Of a DNA stretch of 64,000 nucleotides, positions 1 to 11,799 are shown in pieces. Under the pieces are notes generated by a model. That model saw only the letters and a program-made list of their open reading frames with translations. It had not been told where the DNA came from and did no database searches. This DNA is from Ditylenchus dipsaci (lineage: Eukaryota > Nematoda > Chromadorea > Rhabditida > Anguinidae), in NCBI GenBank assembly GCA_004194705.1, contig SADC01000022.1, positions 1-64,000 of the forward strand, written 5' to 3'. The position numbers were made by a program, and so were the translations under genes. Within the stretch, counting starts at the first letter, position 1; each line of letters opens with the position of its first letter.

Positions 1-249
1 CTCTGCTGGTGAGAAAAATCGATGCTTCGAGTGCTATCAAGTCATTTTGAATTCCTTGAAGTCTTTTTAATCAGAGAACTAGTGCTCCAGATTAGATCAG
101 TGCGAGATTAGAGTATGAGTTTCCCGTAAGTACGATGCTGTGACCCAATTATGTTCAGATCTTTGTTTCCGTTTTTCTTGAGAAGTTCTTCAGTTCCATT
201 CTTGCGATGAAGTCACTTTGGTCAAAGCATTTCTACTGAAGAGCCCCTT

Positions 250-1519
250 ATGGAATGTGAATTGCGCTGCTGTTTCGAAATTCACTTGCTCCGTGCTTTT
301 TCCTCGCCTCTCAATCAGACTAACGTGAGTCCTATAGTTTTGTCATTAAAAATACACATTTATAAACCATTTGTTTTTAGATCATGCGAAGTTGCGTTCG
401 TTGTTTTTTGCGTCAAATTCAGAACGGATTAAGAAATTTTTGAATGAGACTGTCGTGACGAGTAAGTTTTGGTCTCTAATCTACATCGTTTTTAAAAAAC
501 GCATGTTTGAGATTCTTGGAGGATCTTCCCTTCTCGCTTGCTGGAATATATGAAGGACTCTTTTTGGATGCCCCTGTCGATTTGCATCGATTTCAGTCAC
601 AAGAGCAGATTGAGCGGAGCAAACCTCAGCCAGTGCAAGAGCTTCGGGAGAAGAATAAGTTTGCTCCCTGCTTGCAGAGTTCATGAGGCGAATTTGAAGA
701 AAACCGGCGAAGAAAACGAGCATCTTGGGAAGTAAGTCAAACTACCTTGGTTGTAGTCTGTATGACTTTTAATCCTCTTAATTTCAGCATCTGCATCATT
801 GGGCAAGAAGAAGAGCAAGAGAAGTAGGAATGTGGACGCCTCGAAGAAAAAATTAGCAAAAAGAGAAGGTAGGCCTGGCTCTTATTGGAGTTTTCACAGC
901 TAACATTAGGAAATTTTTTCAGCTAATGGCTCATCAATCTCCCCTGTCCTCGAGATCAGAAAAAGCCTCGCGCTCGTCGTCGATTGTTCATGTGCCGGAA
1001 ACACCAGAAGAAAAGCTATTACTAAATATTTCGCGGTCCCAGTCAGTCGTCTGGTGAAAAATCGGACGAGCAGCAGACAGAGATGTGGTTCCAAATACTC
1101 CTATAGGCAAAATTCGAAGTAGGTCATGTTTACTTTGGCCTTAGTGGCTTTGATTCAGATGTATAATGCCGTTATAGATAACATGACTGATCATTCAAAA
1201 ATTGCGCAACTTGTTAAAAAGGAGGAGCAGCGTCTGACGCACATCGATCTCAACGTAAAAGCATCCCATCAGAGGCGAATCGCAGCCTGTTTCAGTCAGT
1301 TTTGAGTTGCCTAAAGATTCCACACCAGTCGCTTCCATCAAAAGCAGGTCATCTAACGGATCTACATCAACGGGGCTAGTGTTCAAGAGTCGATCGATAC
1401 TCAACGCATCCCTTGTGCCAAGTAGTGTTGCTCGTAGAAAGGCCAAGCGTAAGATCGAGTTCAATGGCTTTTCAAATGCTGCTAAGAAAGGGCAGATGGA
1501 GGAACCGCAGGACTCTTAA
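250..1519 (+). CDS. Unrecognised multi-exon basic protein gene
   Basis: Six or so short exons with good splice signals: about 250-330 (opens with ATG), 381-461, 512-731, 788-868, 923-1118, 1159-1254 and 1296-1519, ending in TAA. AATAAA lies about 100 bases downstream. The middle exons encode strongly basic Lys/Arg/Ser stretches (such as GKKKSKRSRN). The last exon encodes a Ser-rich tail with the basic run ARRKAKRK and an acidic end, which suggests a nuclear or nucleic-acid-binding protein. I do not recognise the family. The layout of helical N-terminus, basic middle and a TP-motif is loosely borealin-like, but that is only a guess. Phases do not join cleanly: exon 512-731 has competing open frames, and exon 1159-1254 joins the last exon only if one A is added to the A5 run at 1216-1220. 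The gene is real with moderate confidence; the exact protein is uncertain. Confidence 0.5.
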
Positions 1520-1559
1520 AATCGATTAGAAATCATTTCTAGAAAACGTCAGATTGTTG

Positions 1560-2480
1560 TATTTTTGATTTTTTGTTTTGCTTTAAGCCAATTGTAATCT
1601 TGGTCTGGTGTCTACAAATAAAGAGCAGCCTAGAGTTTGTAGGCTCTAGTTATTTTCTGTGGGTAATAGCCGTGTTTTCGAATGAATTGTCAAAAAGTTG
1701 CTCGTGATTGGAGATTATCTGATTTTTACTATTAAGAAGTCATCCGACTTTTTTGTGTGTGTGTATGGTCAGCGAGAATTCCGAGCACCACTTATCAAGT
1801 CTTCCAAACTAGCTGTTTTTTTTGTGAGCTATCTACCCCTACGACTGCTGTCTAAATTCGCACCAGCTAATGGCCGCTGTGTATCCACCACTATTACTTT
1901 CGACAAATAAAGTCGACAAATAAATAAATTGATGGAGGACCCAAGCTATATAAAACTAAGTACGCATCATGTTGCTAGTTTCCATTAATTTTGGTGGGAT
2001 TTGGTCAAAATCCCCAAATTTGAAAGCAGTTGCTGACAGCAAAGCAGAGCTGGAATGGTTTTAAATCGATTGCTCGATGATTTTCGGACCTTAGAGTCAA
2101 AAAACTTACTGAAAAAGTAAATTAAACCACCCCAAGAAGGACTTGAACTTTCTGCAAAAGGCGATGCGTGTATAAAATTTCCGCCGTTTAACCCTTGCCA
2201 CTTTTTGGATACACTCTCGTATCAAAATTGACAAGACTTTAAAATTAGACTAATAAAAAATTTGGACGCTAGGTGGGAACGAACTTTGGGTTGTATACTA
2301 ATTCAAAGACTCGCCAGTATTACACTTATTTCAAAAGATGTGTTCACTTCTGGAAACCACCTCCTTCTCACGACCTATCTTCAAATCCGACGTTTACCGG
2401 TAAAATAAAACGCTCGGTGGCTTTTTCAAAAATGAGGTAAATTACTACAGCCGACTCTCGATATAAGGCCACCTCGAACC
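1560..2480. other. Intergenic stretch with no recognised gene
   Basis: Holds the probable poly(A) signal of the upstream gene near 1617, the tRNA-like fragment annotated at 2128-2203, and the start of a terminal-repeat motif of the CTCTCGATATAAGG type at about 2455. I see no convincing exon. Confidence 0.5.
2128..2203 (-). ncRNA. tRNA-like / tRNA-derived SINE fragment
   Basis: Read on the minus strand, this contains a plausible pol III A box (GTGGCAAGGGTTAAACGG) followed about 40 bases later by a B box (AAGTTCAAGTCC). The spacing fits a tRNA or tRNA-derived SINE head. I could not fold a complete cloverleaf with a clear acceptor stem, so I treat it as a decayed tRNA-like sequence. Confidence 0.35.
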
Positions 2481-2489
2481 GGGTTTGTA

Positions 2490-4110
2490 AATTAGTAGTG
2501 ATGGAAACGGGACGGGATCCCGTTTCGCCCGCCCTGATTTTGGCCCAAATTCCGTCCCGTTATCCCGCTTGCTCATGTCTGAAAATCCCGGTCGGTTCCC
2601 GTTTTTCACCCAATCCCTTTAGTCATTTTCATGAAAGTTTATATCCCAAAAGTAGACAGTTTCGTGAAGCCCTATTCATACTCCCCGCGGACACGGACAA
2701 ATCGTGTCCGTGACACATTTTGGCCACTGTCCCGCGGGACACCGACTCCCGGGACAACCCTAAGATTACAATGAATACATTGAAGATGGCGATATTCGGT
2801 GGTATAGCGTAATAATAGATACTTTTGACTCAGAATTGAATGCTCTGCACGGGGCCACCACTGAACTCTACATCTATAGCACCTATTACACCCATTTGCA
2901 TTCTACTTAGACTAAGACAGGAAACTTCGCATCCCATATAACTTTATTGACCAATATCAACAACAACAACATGTGCTGAACAACGCTTGGTATTCCTTCA
3001 GGCTGATTTCAGCAACTGACTTCTTGACATCGCCAAAATCACACTTTCACCTACCCGAATCTCGAAATTTGGGGTGTATGCCTTGGGCTCAGATGAATAT
3101 CCACCTGGCTGGCGTGTAAAATTGAAATTTGCTAAAAATAAAAAACAAATTATCTTTTCCCATTTAAAATTGTGTGTGAAATCAGGTTCAACAAGGCCAA
3201 ATTGCAAACTTCGCTACCCATTCTCAAAACGTGGAATGGGTACCACTTGATAAGGTGAAATAACCTGAAAATAAGAATGCTGTCAAAATCAAAAACGACA
3301 CACTAATTCTGACATGAAATCGTGTAGGTAATTGGGGTTAATAGGACTAAAATTGCTGATTTTGCCCCCAAATCCCAAAACCCGTGGTTGCACACTCCGG
3401 TAGATGGATTTTTTTTTGGATATCCACCTAAATGCTCTAAAATAATAATTACTTAAAAATAAAATAACCCATTTTTTCTAGCTTAGGATTGAGTGGAGAA
3501 GTGGGTTTGTTAGGACCGAAATGGTGTTTTAACCACCCAACTCCAATATCTGGATAGGCACTCCTGTTCAGATGAATACCACCTGGATGGCCTGTAAAAT
3601 AAGAATTTAGTTAAAATTAATAACAAAAAGTTTTTGTGACTTTTAAAATTGTGTAGGAAGTCGGGTTTATTAATACCGAAATCAAAAATTTCCCAACGCG
3701 GATCAAAAAACCTTGCGTAGGTATCCCACGGGTAGGTGGCTATCCACATGACCGCCCGAAAAAATGAAACTTAGCCAAAATAATAAACAAACCGCTTTTC
3801 CTGATCTAAAATTGCCTGCTGAAACCGGTTTGTGAAGACCGAAATTGCGATTTTACCCATCCGGGCGACAAAATCCGTTTTTTCCAGACTTTACTGAATA
3901 CAAAATATGTCCCGTGACTTGGTGTCCCGCGGGACAAAAGTGCGTGTCCCGCGAGTTTGTCCCGCATCTCAAAACTGTTGTCCCGCGGACAACGAAATTT
4001 TGAAATTAAAATTTGTCCCGTGACTCATGTCCCGCTTCTCTTTCCCGCGGGACACTCAAAAATTATACCTAAATTTTGTCCCGTGTCCCGAGAGTATGAG
4101 TGGGGCTGAG
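2490..4110. repeat. Dispersed repeat built on a TCCCGCGGGA palindrome
   Basis: The 10-bp palindrome TCCCGCGGGA and relatives of GTCCCG recur in two clusters, about 2500-2760 and 3900-4090, in opposite sense. Between them is AT-rich sequence with several degenerate copies of a motif (about 3080, 3560, 3740) resembling 'gatgaatatccacctgg'. The arrangement looks like a large inverted-repeat element with GC-rich arms. No protein-coding signal was found. Confidence 0.5.
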
Positions 4111-4989
4111 AAAAATTTTCGCGATTTTTTCCGCAGAAAATTTTTGAGCAAAATTTCTATTCATTTTGTAATTAAATTCATTCCAGTGTTCCACTCGGCT
4201 TTGCTGAAGATTAATTAGTGTTTCTTTGGCAGGCACAGTCAATTATCGAAAACAGCTCCATTCGGCCGATCAAGCGTTAATGGAAATGCAGGCTAATACA
4301 AAATAAAGTACATCGACAAACATTGTGATCCTTTTAGTATTTAGTTTAATTTTTTTTATATTCTGGAAGGTAACTTTTGTATCTGTGTCTAATCAAATTT
4401 TCTTGTATAAATGAAGATGACGAAACAGAATTTCTAATATTAGACAAGCTCGCTCGTAAATTCGTTTCTGCTCCAGCTATAAGTTAGCCGAGTAAACAAG
4501 TCTTCTTTGTTGCCGAGATATGTATGATCACGGAAGAAGCAATCTGGAATTGGATACGGCCGAAATGATAATATTTAACACGCCTCAAAATAACTTTTTT
4601 TCGACTTCGGGGGTAAAAGGGCTAGGTGAAACCTGCTTAACGTTAAGCATGTTTTTACCTAGCCGGTAAAAGGGCGTTTTTCCCATGACCGAAAATCTTG
4701 AAAATCGACCTCATATGACCGGAGCAAAAAAAATGAAAAAGAGTAGTTTTTGAAAAGTCGTGTTTTTTTCCCGTCGATGGGACAATATGCACTTTTTGGA
4801 AAAGTACTTTTATTCCAGAGGAGGATAGGGCACATAAGGCCGCTTTCAGAAAAACTCACGAATTTATCGGTTGACGGGGCAGAATCAGTCACCTCCAAAA
4901 CTACTCATTCTACGCCCCAAGATAGGGCACATCCAGAGCACTCTTGGAGAGCTTCGTAGACGCCAATCAAAGTTAGTCAGAACAGTGTT

Positions 4990-5260
4990 TCCAAAACGGA
5001 AGCAGAAAGCAGAACCGAAATATAGCCGCAGAAGCAGAAACCGAACAGAAGTAGAAGCATAATGCTTCTGCTTTTGAAAGGGTTTCAAAAGGTTCTGCGT
5101 TTGAAACTTTCGGTTTTCGGTTTCTGCTTTTGAGCTTCGGTTTCTGCTTTTGGTTTCAGTTTTTGAAATTTTTCGGTTTCTGCTTTCAGAAGCTTTCGGT
5201 TTCTGCTTCCGGTTTCTGCTTCTGAAATTTCGTTTTCGGCTTCGCAGTTCTGCTTTTTCC
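4990..5260. repeat. Degenerate GAAGCAGAAACCGAA / TTCGGTTTCTGCTT minisatellite
   Basis: About ten imperfect 12-18 bp units. They appear as GAAGCAGAAAC-type on the left (to about 5060) and as their reverse complement TTTCGGTTTCTGCTTTTG on the right, so the array is itself an inverted repeat. It sits just upstream of the hAT remnant and could be a terminal part of that element. Confidence 0.55.
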
Positions 5261-5335
5261 CCATTCTATTTTATTTTTCAGCTTTCAAGTTTTTGTTCTT
5301 GCTCCTTTTAAATTGTATTTTATATTCAGAATATC

Positions 5336-7110
5336 ATGTCAAGCATTGCTGAAAGCTCGCCGTCATCTCAAGGAAGCAAAACGCGAGGAAAAGTTGTGGG
5401 TGGCAACAAACGAGGACCTATTTGGGATCGCTATCATGAAGTCACTATCGATTCAAACTGGACAGCTTATCCTGCATTGTCAAGAATGCTCTAAAGGCCT
5501 CTTTTGAGGTTTACCGATGCTTCAGTCTGTATCATTTTTAAATCCTTGTTTTTAGAATTCAATCATCCATCTACAGCAAGCACTCTCACGTATCATTTGA
5601 AACATCTACATGGAGACAAAGAGCAGCCAGCAAGAAAATTGCGAAATTCTCAGGGTGACGATCAACCGTGGACGAAGTGCGTTTAATTAATTTAGAAGAT
5701 TTTGCTTACATAGTCATCTTATTTAGACAATTAAGAATCCAGGATGCGCTCACAGATGTTCTTTCGGTACCAGTTTATCCGATTAACATGTTTCTACATC
5801 CAGTTGTGCGCAATTTTTTGCAGTCATGAATCCAAAAGTGGAGGCTAGTCAGCCTATGTTTGCTCCTGTGTCTGATCCTATTTCGCTCTTTAGTTCCCTA
5901 AAAGTTTCGAAACGCTAAAGAACCTTACTCGTTACAAGGTGCACAGCAGTTAAAAAAATTGACGAAGAAAGTATTAGAAGGCATTCGTACCAAACCATCT
6001 ACTACCTGCGACTGTTGGACAGACAAGAGCTTGAAGCACTCTTACCTTGGTAATATTCTGTTAATAAATTATCTTGATGTCATCTGCTCGGTAATAACGG
6101 GCATAACGCTCCATTGCATTGACAGAAACACAAAGCTTCGCCGCTTCTTTTTGGGTCTCAAGGAATTATAAAGGCCTCATACAGGATTTATGCTTCGTAG
6201 GAAAACCGAGGAATTGCTAAGTGAGTATGGGTTAAAATTGGAATCTGTACAAATTGTTACTGACTCGGGGAGTAATGTCTTATCCGCTTTCAAGGATGTC
6301 CTCCTACGTTGGTTTTTATATTTTCATTAGACTTTTTGTTTTTTTTGCTTTCAGTGGATGCAAACTGCGATTGGGCTGATGGAAGATGAATCAATGGACT
6401 ACGAAGAGGTTGATGAAAATGACAACACCGATGTCCAAGTTATGGAGTCTGTAATCAAGTAAGCATATCATGACTTTTTCATCGGTTGGACAATGGATAC
6501 TTAGACTGGCTTTTTCCGATCCGATACGATGTTTCGCACATTCCTTACAGCTAGTCATCCTCAAATTTTTTGCTGCGCATGTTAACAATCATGAGTCGTT
6601 TACGAAAATGCGCTCGCTCATCAACAAATCCGCCATTCTTCTAGCGCTACGAAAGTGAGATTCTTAAGAACATTAACAGATTGCTAATTTTTTAAATTTC
6701 AGCAACTAAGTGACTCAACCGGCTTGTTTTACTCGCTCCAAGCACAACTAGGTGGGCGTCATATATCTTAGTCATCGTCGATTTTCGGAAGTGAATGAAG
6801 TCGCTGCTAACATAGTGACCAAAAGAAATGGGATGTTGACTCATGATGAGATTGAAGCCTGTAAATATTTTTTGCCAAGTTTTTATTTTTTAATTTAGTT
6901 CCTTCGATTGTACACCAACTATCAAGCGTCATCGTCAAGTGCTTTGTCGCATACAAAGTGAAAAAATGTGACGATCAGCAGCTGCCTAGGTTATTTCAAA
7001 GCAATTAAACGAGGAATTGGGAAAAGGAAGGTTGTCATGTATGGATTATGGAGAAAATTATATTATGCAGAAACATCGAGATCATAGTTTTTCGACTGCA
7101 ATTGGTCCTA
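5336..7110 (+). pseudogene. hAT-superfamily transposase remnant (BED finger plus RNase-H-like core)
   Basis: Separate exons in order: 5336-5506 gives the start of a BED zinc finger (IWDRYHEV, then CQEC in a shifted frame). 5556-5680 gives the second half (TLTYHLKHLHGD). 5959-6171 gives STTCDCWTDKSLKHSYLG followed by HCIDRNTKLRRFFLG, the usual hAT start of the RNase-H-like fold. 6183-6300 gives TDSGSNVLSAFKDV, containing a conserved hAT aspartate. 6470-6658 gives CFAHSLQLVILKFF. The C-terminal dimerisation domain was not found. Frames are broken in at least two places, so this is a decayed element or one damaged by single-base assembly errors. A hAT transposase cuts and pastes DNA and makes 8-bp target duplications; the element ends were not identified. 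Confidence 0.7.
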
Positions 7111-7189
7111 TCACAACAGGTAATCGTGTTATTTGTTTGTTTCTCTCTACTTTCGCTTTAAAAGAGACGAAGGGATCAGTTGCTTACCG

Positions 7190-8460
7190 ATGGTGGCTTT
7201 GCTCTGCTCGTAATTCATGATGTAGCAGGTGAGAAACACATTTGCATTACTTTTGTTTCACTTTTTTTGATTGTCATAAATATTCAGTCTACTGTCAATA
7301 CGTATCGTAGCAGGTAATTATTCTGTTTGTGATAGTGACTCTTGGCCTCTTCGCTGCTTCATTTGACAGGTGCATTTGATGTAGGCAGATCAGCGCAGAT
7401 CTCCGTTGAATTCACAACGTGACAGATGTTCTTGCTTGAGATAGTTTCTACTAAGCTGAAATATTTTACAGGTTTATTCGCTGAAGCTTGGAATAGGCCG
7501 ATGGTAGCTTCTTTCAACTCACGATTTTTCATGTAGCAGGTGAATGTTCATTTATGTCAGTATCTGTCTGCTTTTTGTATTTTTCAAAGGGTATTCGCTG
7601 CACTGATAGACGCCTAGAGCAGATGATCATCGTAGCCGCTATGTCTACCTTTCACACTGGGACAACTCTGAACTGGCCTTCAAGCGCAGAATGGAGTAGT
7701 TGACATGAATCGATAACATGGTTAGTAATCTTTTTGTTTTTATAAATTTTTCTCTCGCAGATTTTTTTCAGATCTTCGTCAATCCACGCCTGATCTAAAT
7801 CGTAGCAGGTAATTGCCTATTGTGGGCTTTTTTCCTTCCACTATCTGTTTTTTGACAGACGCATTGGCTGTCCGTTGATCAAAAATACTCAGATACAGCT
7901 TTAGTCTACATGTCATCCACAACGTAGAAGGTAGTCATCTCTTTCGGACTTGTTCCTCTTTACTTTAATTCTTTTCCAGGACTTTTTTTGCGCTATTGTA
8001 TGCCTTATCAGTGCGTGATTGCAGCTGCTACGCCTAACTCGTAGAGAAAGTTTGAGCATCCGATCAGCCAAGTGGTGTATAGAAGACAATGGTGCACTGG
8101 CCTTCCAGCTCAATAAGGGTATCTCCGCAATTGCTTCTAGAGGAACAGGCAGTTTAAGTCTACTTGTCATGCATAACGTAGCAGGTAGTCGTCTCTTTCA
8201 GCCTTGTTACTTTTTACTTTCATTATTTTCCAGGTCTGTTTACTGCGCTGAGTGATGCCTAATCGGAGCGTGAATGAAGCTGCTACGCCTATCTCGTAGA
8301 GAAAGTGAAAGCATCCAATCAGCGCAGTAGTGTAGAAAGGACATTCTGCACTGGTCTTCTAGCTCAATAAGTGGACCCGAGCAAATGCTTTGGCTGGCGT
8401 AACAGACGATCTGAGAATCAGTAGGCATTTCTCTATGTTACATTTAGTGTCGCTTAATGA
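7190..8460 (+). repeat. Degenerate tandem array, ~255-bp unit
   Basis: The clearest pair is 8019-8255 and 8273-8430. Both run GCTGCTACGCC, CTCGTAGAGAAAGT, GCATCC-ATCAGC and CTGG(C/T)CTTC(C/T)AGCTCAATAA in the same order, about 254 bases apart. Older copies at about 7370-7480, 7560-7720 and 7790-7950 keep CGTAGCAGGTAATT-like and GATCAGCGCAGAT-like pieces. The array follows the hAT remnant and shows no long reading frame. Confidence 0.6.
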
Positions 8461-8830
8461 ACGAAAATTCAGGTAGAAGATCAAGAGACTTCCCGGATGC
8501 TGGTCTACAAGAAGTTACCATGAATTCAACACAAGAATCCAGTAGTTTCCATGTTTTGTTAATGTTTTCAATTAGTTCGTAATAAATTATCCGCCTTTGA
8601 TTTTATTTTGCGTGATTAGTGATGTCCCTCACCCAGCTCCTCAATGTCCCCGTAATGTCCCAAGGTGTCCCCTAATGTCCAAATGTCCTGCCCAGTACCG
8701 ATTCGGAGACATTCATTGTCTCGAATATTGAAAAACCTCAGTAAGGTTAAATAGGTCAAGTAGCTCAGTAAAAGAGCCGAAATGAAGGCTTCGGCAACCC
8801 TCTAACAAGGGTTTTCACAGAATTAGCACA

Positions 8831-9709
8831 TTGGATCTAAGTGGCCAAAAAGAAACAAAACTATGTAGAAATTACCTGAAAAAACCAATGCGACCCCTAC
8901 CAGAATGTCCTCCCGACGCAGGAGGGCAACTTATTTTTTTTTCACCGAATAAAGTTAGTTTTGGGTATAAGTATGACGAACAACCAGATCAGTGGAACGA
9001 CCCAGTTGGCCTAGTGGAAAAGCGTAAAAGCCCAAGTGCTTATAAAAGTCCTTATTGGGGAAAAGACGATTTTTTCTTGTACGCTTTGTTATCTGACAAG
9101 TCTGCTGCCACATATGTGCGAATGTTTCAAGTTTTAAAAGACCTTGATCTTTAACCACAGTCAATTATGATCGGTAATTTTTTGTATGACATCATTCATG
9201 TGTGAAGAAGAACCATTCATGTGTAATCTACCATTTGAAGGATTTTTGTAATTTAGATTAGATAAGGTTTTCCAAGATTTCGCTATGAGCTATTCCCGGT
9301 TCGATTTGTCGAAGAACACATTTGCCGATGTTTAGGCAAGATTTGAATTTAGAGTACTGTTCATCATTAAAATTTTATTGTTTTTAGTCAAAGCACCTCC
9401 GCGCCGCTCATGATGATTCCAATACTCGTGAACTTTCACGGTGTCTACCATTCTTGGCATTTCTTCCAGAACAAGATGTTGCTCGTCGCTTTGATGAAAT
9501 AAAAGAAGCCTTGCAAACTACGCCTGTGTTTCAGGAACTAAACCTTGAAAACAATTCACAGAGTAATAAACTGAAATTTCAAATTGTCTATTTGGTTGCT
9601 AATAAGTTTTCTAGAATACTTTCTTGAGAGCTATATAGCATCACCTAGTCGAGTTTCCGTTCCTGCGGCAGGAAGAACAGGAAGGCCATCAGGAAGAAAA
9701 AATTCTTAA
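8831..9709 (+). pseudogene. MULE transposase remnant
   Basis: The segment at 8831-9154 contains FLYALLSDKSAATYVRMF, matching the MULE core pattern in which 'YALL.NK...TY...' follows the catalytic region. An exon after a TTTTAG acceptor at about 9388 encodes LPFLAFLPEQDVARRFDEI, equivalent to the 'AFVPP.DV..AFE' stretch of MULE proteins. A last short exon at about 9616-9709 encodes FLESYIAS plus a basic tail and a stop (compare 'YFE.TYIG'). The FLYWCH finger and first catalytic aspartate were not recovered. It is not a copy of the MULE at 43325-45900; the two share only family-level similarity. Confidence 0.6.
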
Positions 9710-9719
9710 ATGATTTTAT

Positions 9720-11240
9720 TTGTCTGTTGGCGTTGCTGAGTTGTCTTGTGTTTGAAATAAAAGTATGTTATTGGTGTTTTATTATAATAAAGGTTGTCAT
9801 TAGTAAAAATTTTCAGCCTCAGCTTTTTTCAATTCAGGTCAATAAGAATCTAAACTCAAGAGGACCATGATTTCCTATTTACCAGAATTTCTAAAGATCT
9901 TTATTCTTGATCTTTCTCAACTGAATAAGTCTTAATTATTCTTAATCAGGCCACCGGGAAGTTATCATAGTTCACCATTGGTTTTTCATAATATTATATG
10001 TTTAACGGAGGCGGGCAGTCATGAGTTGCGCGCAAATGAGTGCGCGCAAACGAGTGCACGCAAATGAGTTGCACAAATGAGTACGAACCCGATATAGTGG
10101 CCCCGCCTCAAGTTCGTTCCCGCCTAGGGTCCGACACTTTTTTTAACTCAGTTATTAGAGAATAATGCTAGTTCTGTCTTAATAGTCTGGTCGCAAATAT
10201 CGTGAAAATTCCGATTTTGCCGATCGTTTTTGAAATATATTTTGAAATATTTTTAAATATACAGTTTTGCCATTTAAAACCAAAACCTCGATATAGTGGC
10301 CCCCTTTAAAAAATTAGAGGCCCCTCGACTTCAAGGGCTTATATCTCAGCCCAGAGTGAATATTTCGTAAAGCTGTTTATTGCATTTCTTAAATCCCACG
10401 AGTTCTACTGATACCTTTTTTAAGATTTCGGTTGAGCACCCAAAATCTTGAGATCGACCTCAAAATTTTCCGATTTTCGACGTGTTGATTAATAATAAAC
10501 AACAATAAACGGGCCTGCACGTTTAATAGAGAAAATATGGTAACTTTTTGTTCACATATTTTTGGAAAATCGGAGGATAGCTTAGTCCTTAATTTTTGAT
10601 TTTGCGTCAAGTGGCTTTTACAGTTTTTTCGTTTTTACCTCACTTTTTCGAGTTCCTCGAGCTTCTCAAAGTTTTCGTATTTAACTTAGTTGTCGAAAAA
10701 ATAAGGTGAAAAAACGGAAAAAGACACTGAACGCAGAATCGAAAATTGTGCGACCAAGTTATCCACTAATTTCCAAAAAGTTTGTGAAAAATAAGTTATT
10801 TACAAAAAAACCTAAAGCCCTCACTTTATTAGGGAGGGCCTGTTCAATAGAGAAAATACGGTATTTAAAAAAACAAAAAAAAATGTCGGATAGTGGTAGT
10901 GTCAAATAACCTAGGTTCGATTGTACGCATTGTCGAGGTTGCTAGTTCAAATCTCCTTAAGTCGAAACCTTATTTTTCACTGCATTTTCATCGAGCTAAC
11001 TGTTTTCTAAGGCTGATCAAATACCGACGAATCGATTAGACTCATTTTTAGCACTTCTTGTCAGCAACTGCCTTAATTTTGCCACAAATCAAATTCAATA
11101 CAAATTAGCATCAAAATGTAGTAATCAATCCGAAAACATATGCGGAGTCAGAAGAAGCATAAGGTTTACATTGCCACTCACCCTATCTATATTATTGAAT
11201 TCTTTTCTACAAGGCCATCTTGCAAAAAATTATGTTCCGC
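9720..11240. other. Repeat-rich intergenic DNA
   Basis: Contains short GAGTGCGCGCAAA-type tandem repeats at about 10020-10080 and a piece of the element that begins GATATAGTGGCC. At 10310-10480 there is a stretch closely resembling 62925-63090 (both carry GGGCTTATATCTC-like and GTGAATATTTC motifs), which belongs to the TACCGTATTTTCTC family. No gene was recognised. Confidence 0.5.
10872..10965 (+). ncRNA. tRNA-like fragment
   Basis: A possible A box at about 10880 (TAGTGGTAGTGTC) and two possible B boxes (AGGTTCGATTG and TAGTTCAAATCTCC) suggest a tRNA-derived sequence or a short tandem of two decayed ones. No complete cloverleaf was seen. Confidence 0.3.
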
Positions 11241-11295
11241 AATTTTCAATTTTCATACAAAGCCACTCTTGATATAAGCCACTCTCGGTCAGTGT

Positions 11296-11575
11296 TGTAA
11301 GTGGCACCGGTGCGGCACCGGCAGCTCACGGCACCGCACCGGTGCCACGAACTGGTGCCGGCGCGGAAAATTTTCCAGGTCGGTGTCGTGAGCTGGTGCC
11401 GGTGCCGAAAACTTTTCGGACGGTGCCGTGAGCTGGTGCTGATGCCGAAAATTTTTCGGTCGGTGTCGTGAGCTGGTGCCGGTGCCGGAATTTTCAGGGT
11501 CCTTGCCGTGAGCCGGTGCCAGTGCCGAAATTTTCGGAGTCGTGCCGTGAGATGGTGCCGGTGCCGCAATTCTAA
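11296..11575. repeat. GC-rich minisatellite, ~60-65 bp unit
   Basis: About five copies of a unit containing CCGTGAGCTGGTGCCGGTG followed by CGAAAATTTTCGG. GC content jumps far above the flanks. The array sits just inside a terminal motif (CTCTCGATATAAGGCCACC, at 11590) that also occurs near 2455 and 36550. The long open frame across it is an artefact of the repeat. Confidence 0.75.
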
Positions 11576-11799
11576 GATTTACAACAGTGCTCTCGATATA
11601 AGGCCACCTTTAGCCGGTCCCCAAGGGTGGCCTTATATAATTTAAACAGCTTAAAAAGGATGCCATGCAAGACTGGATCAGTTTGATTTTTATAATGATT
11701 TCGTAAACATAATTTTTTTGTACAATTAAGGACAGGCTCAATAAGTACCATCTAAGACATCTATAAATAAGATATTTCAAATAAATAAGATTAATTAAG

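Noticed and set aside
11246..11569. 107-codon His/Arg-rich open frame
   Set aside because: Artefact of the GC-rich minisatellite; composition follows the repeat and no relatives of such a protein are expected.
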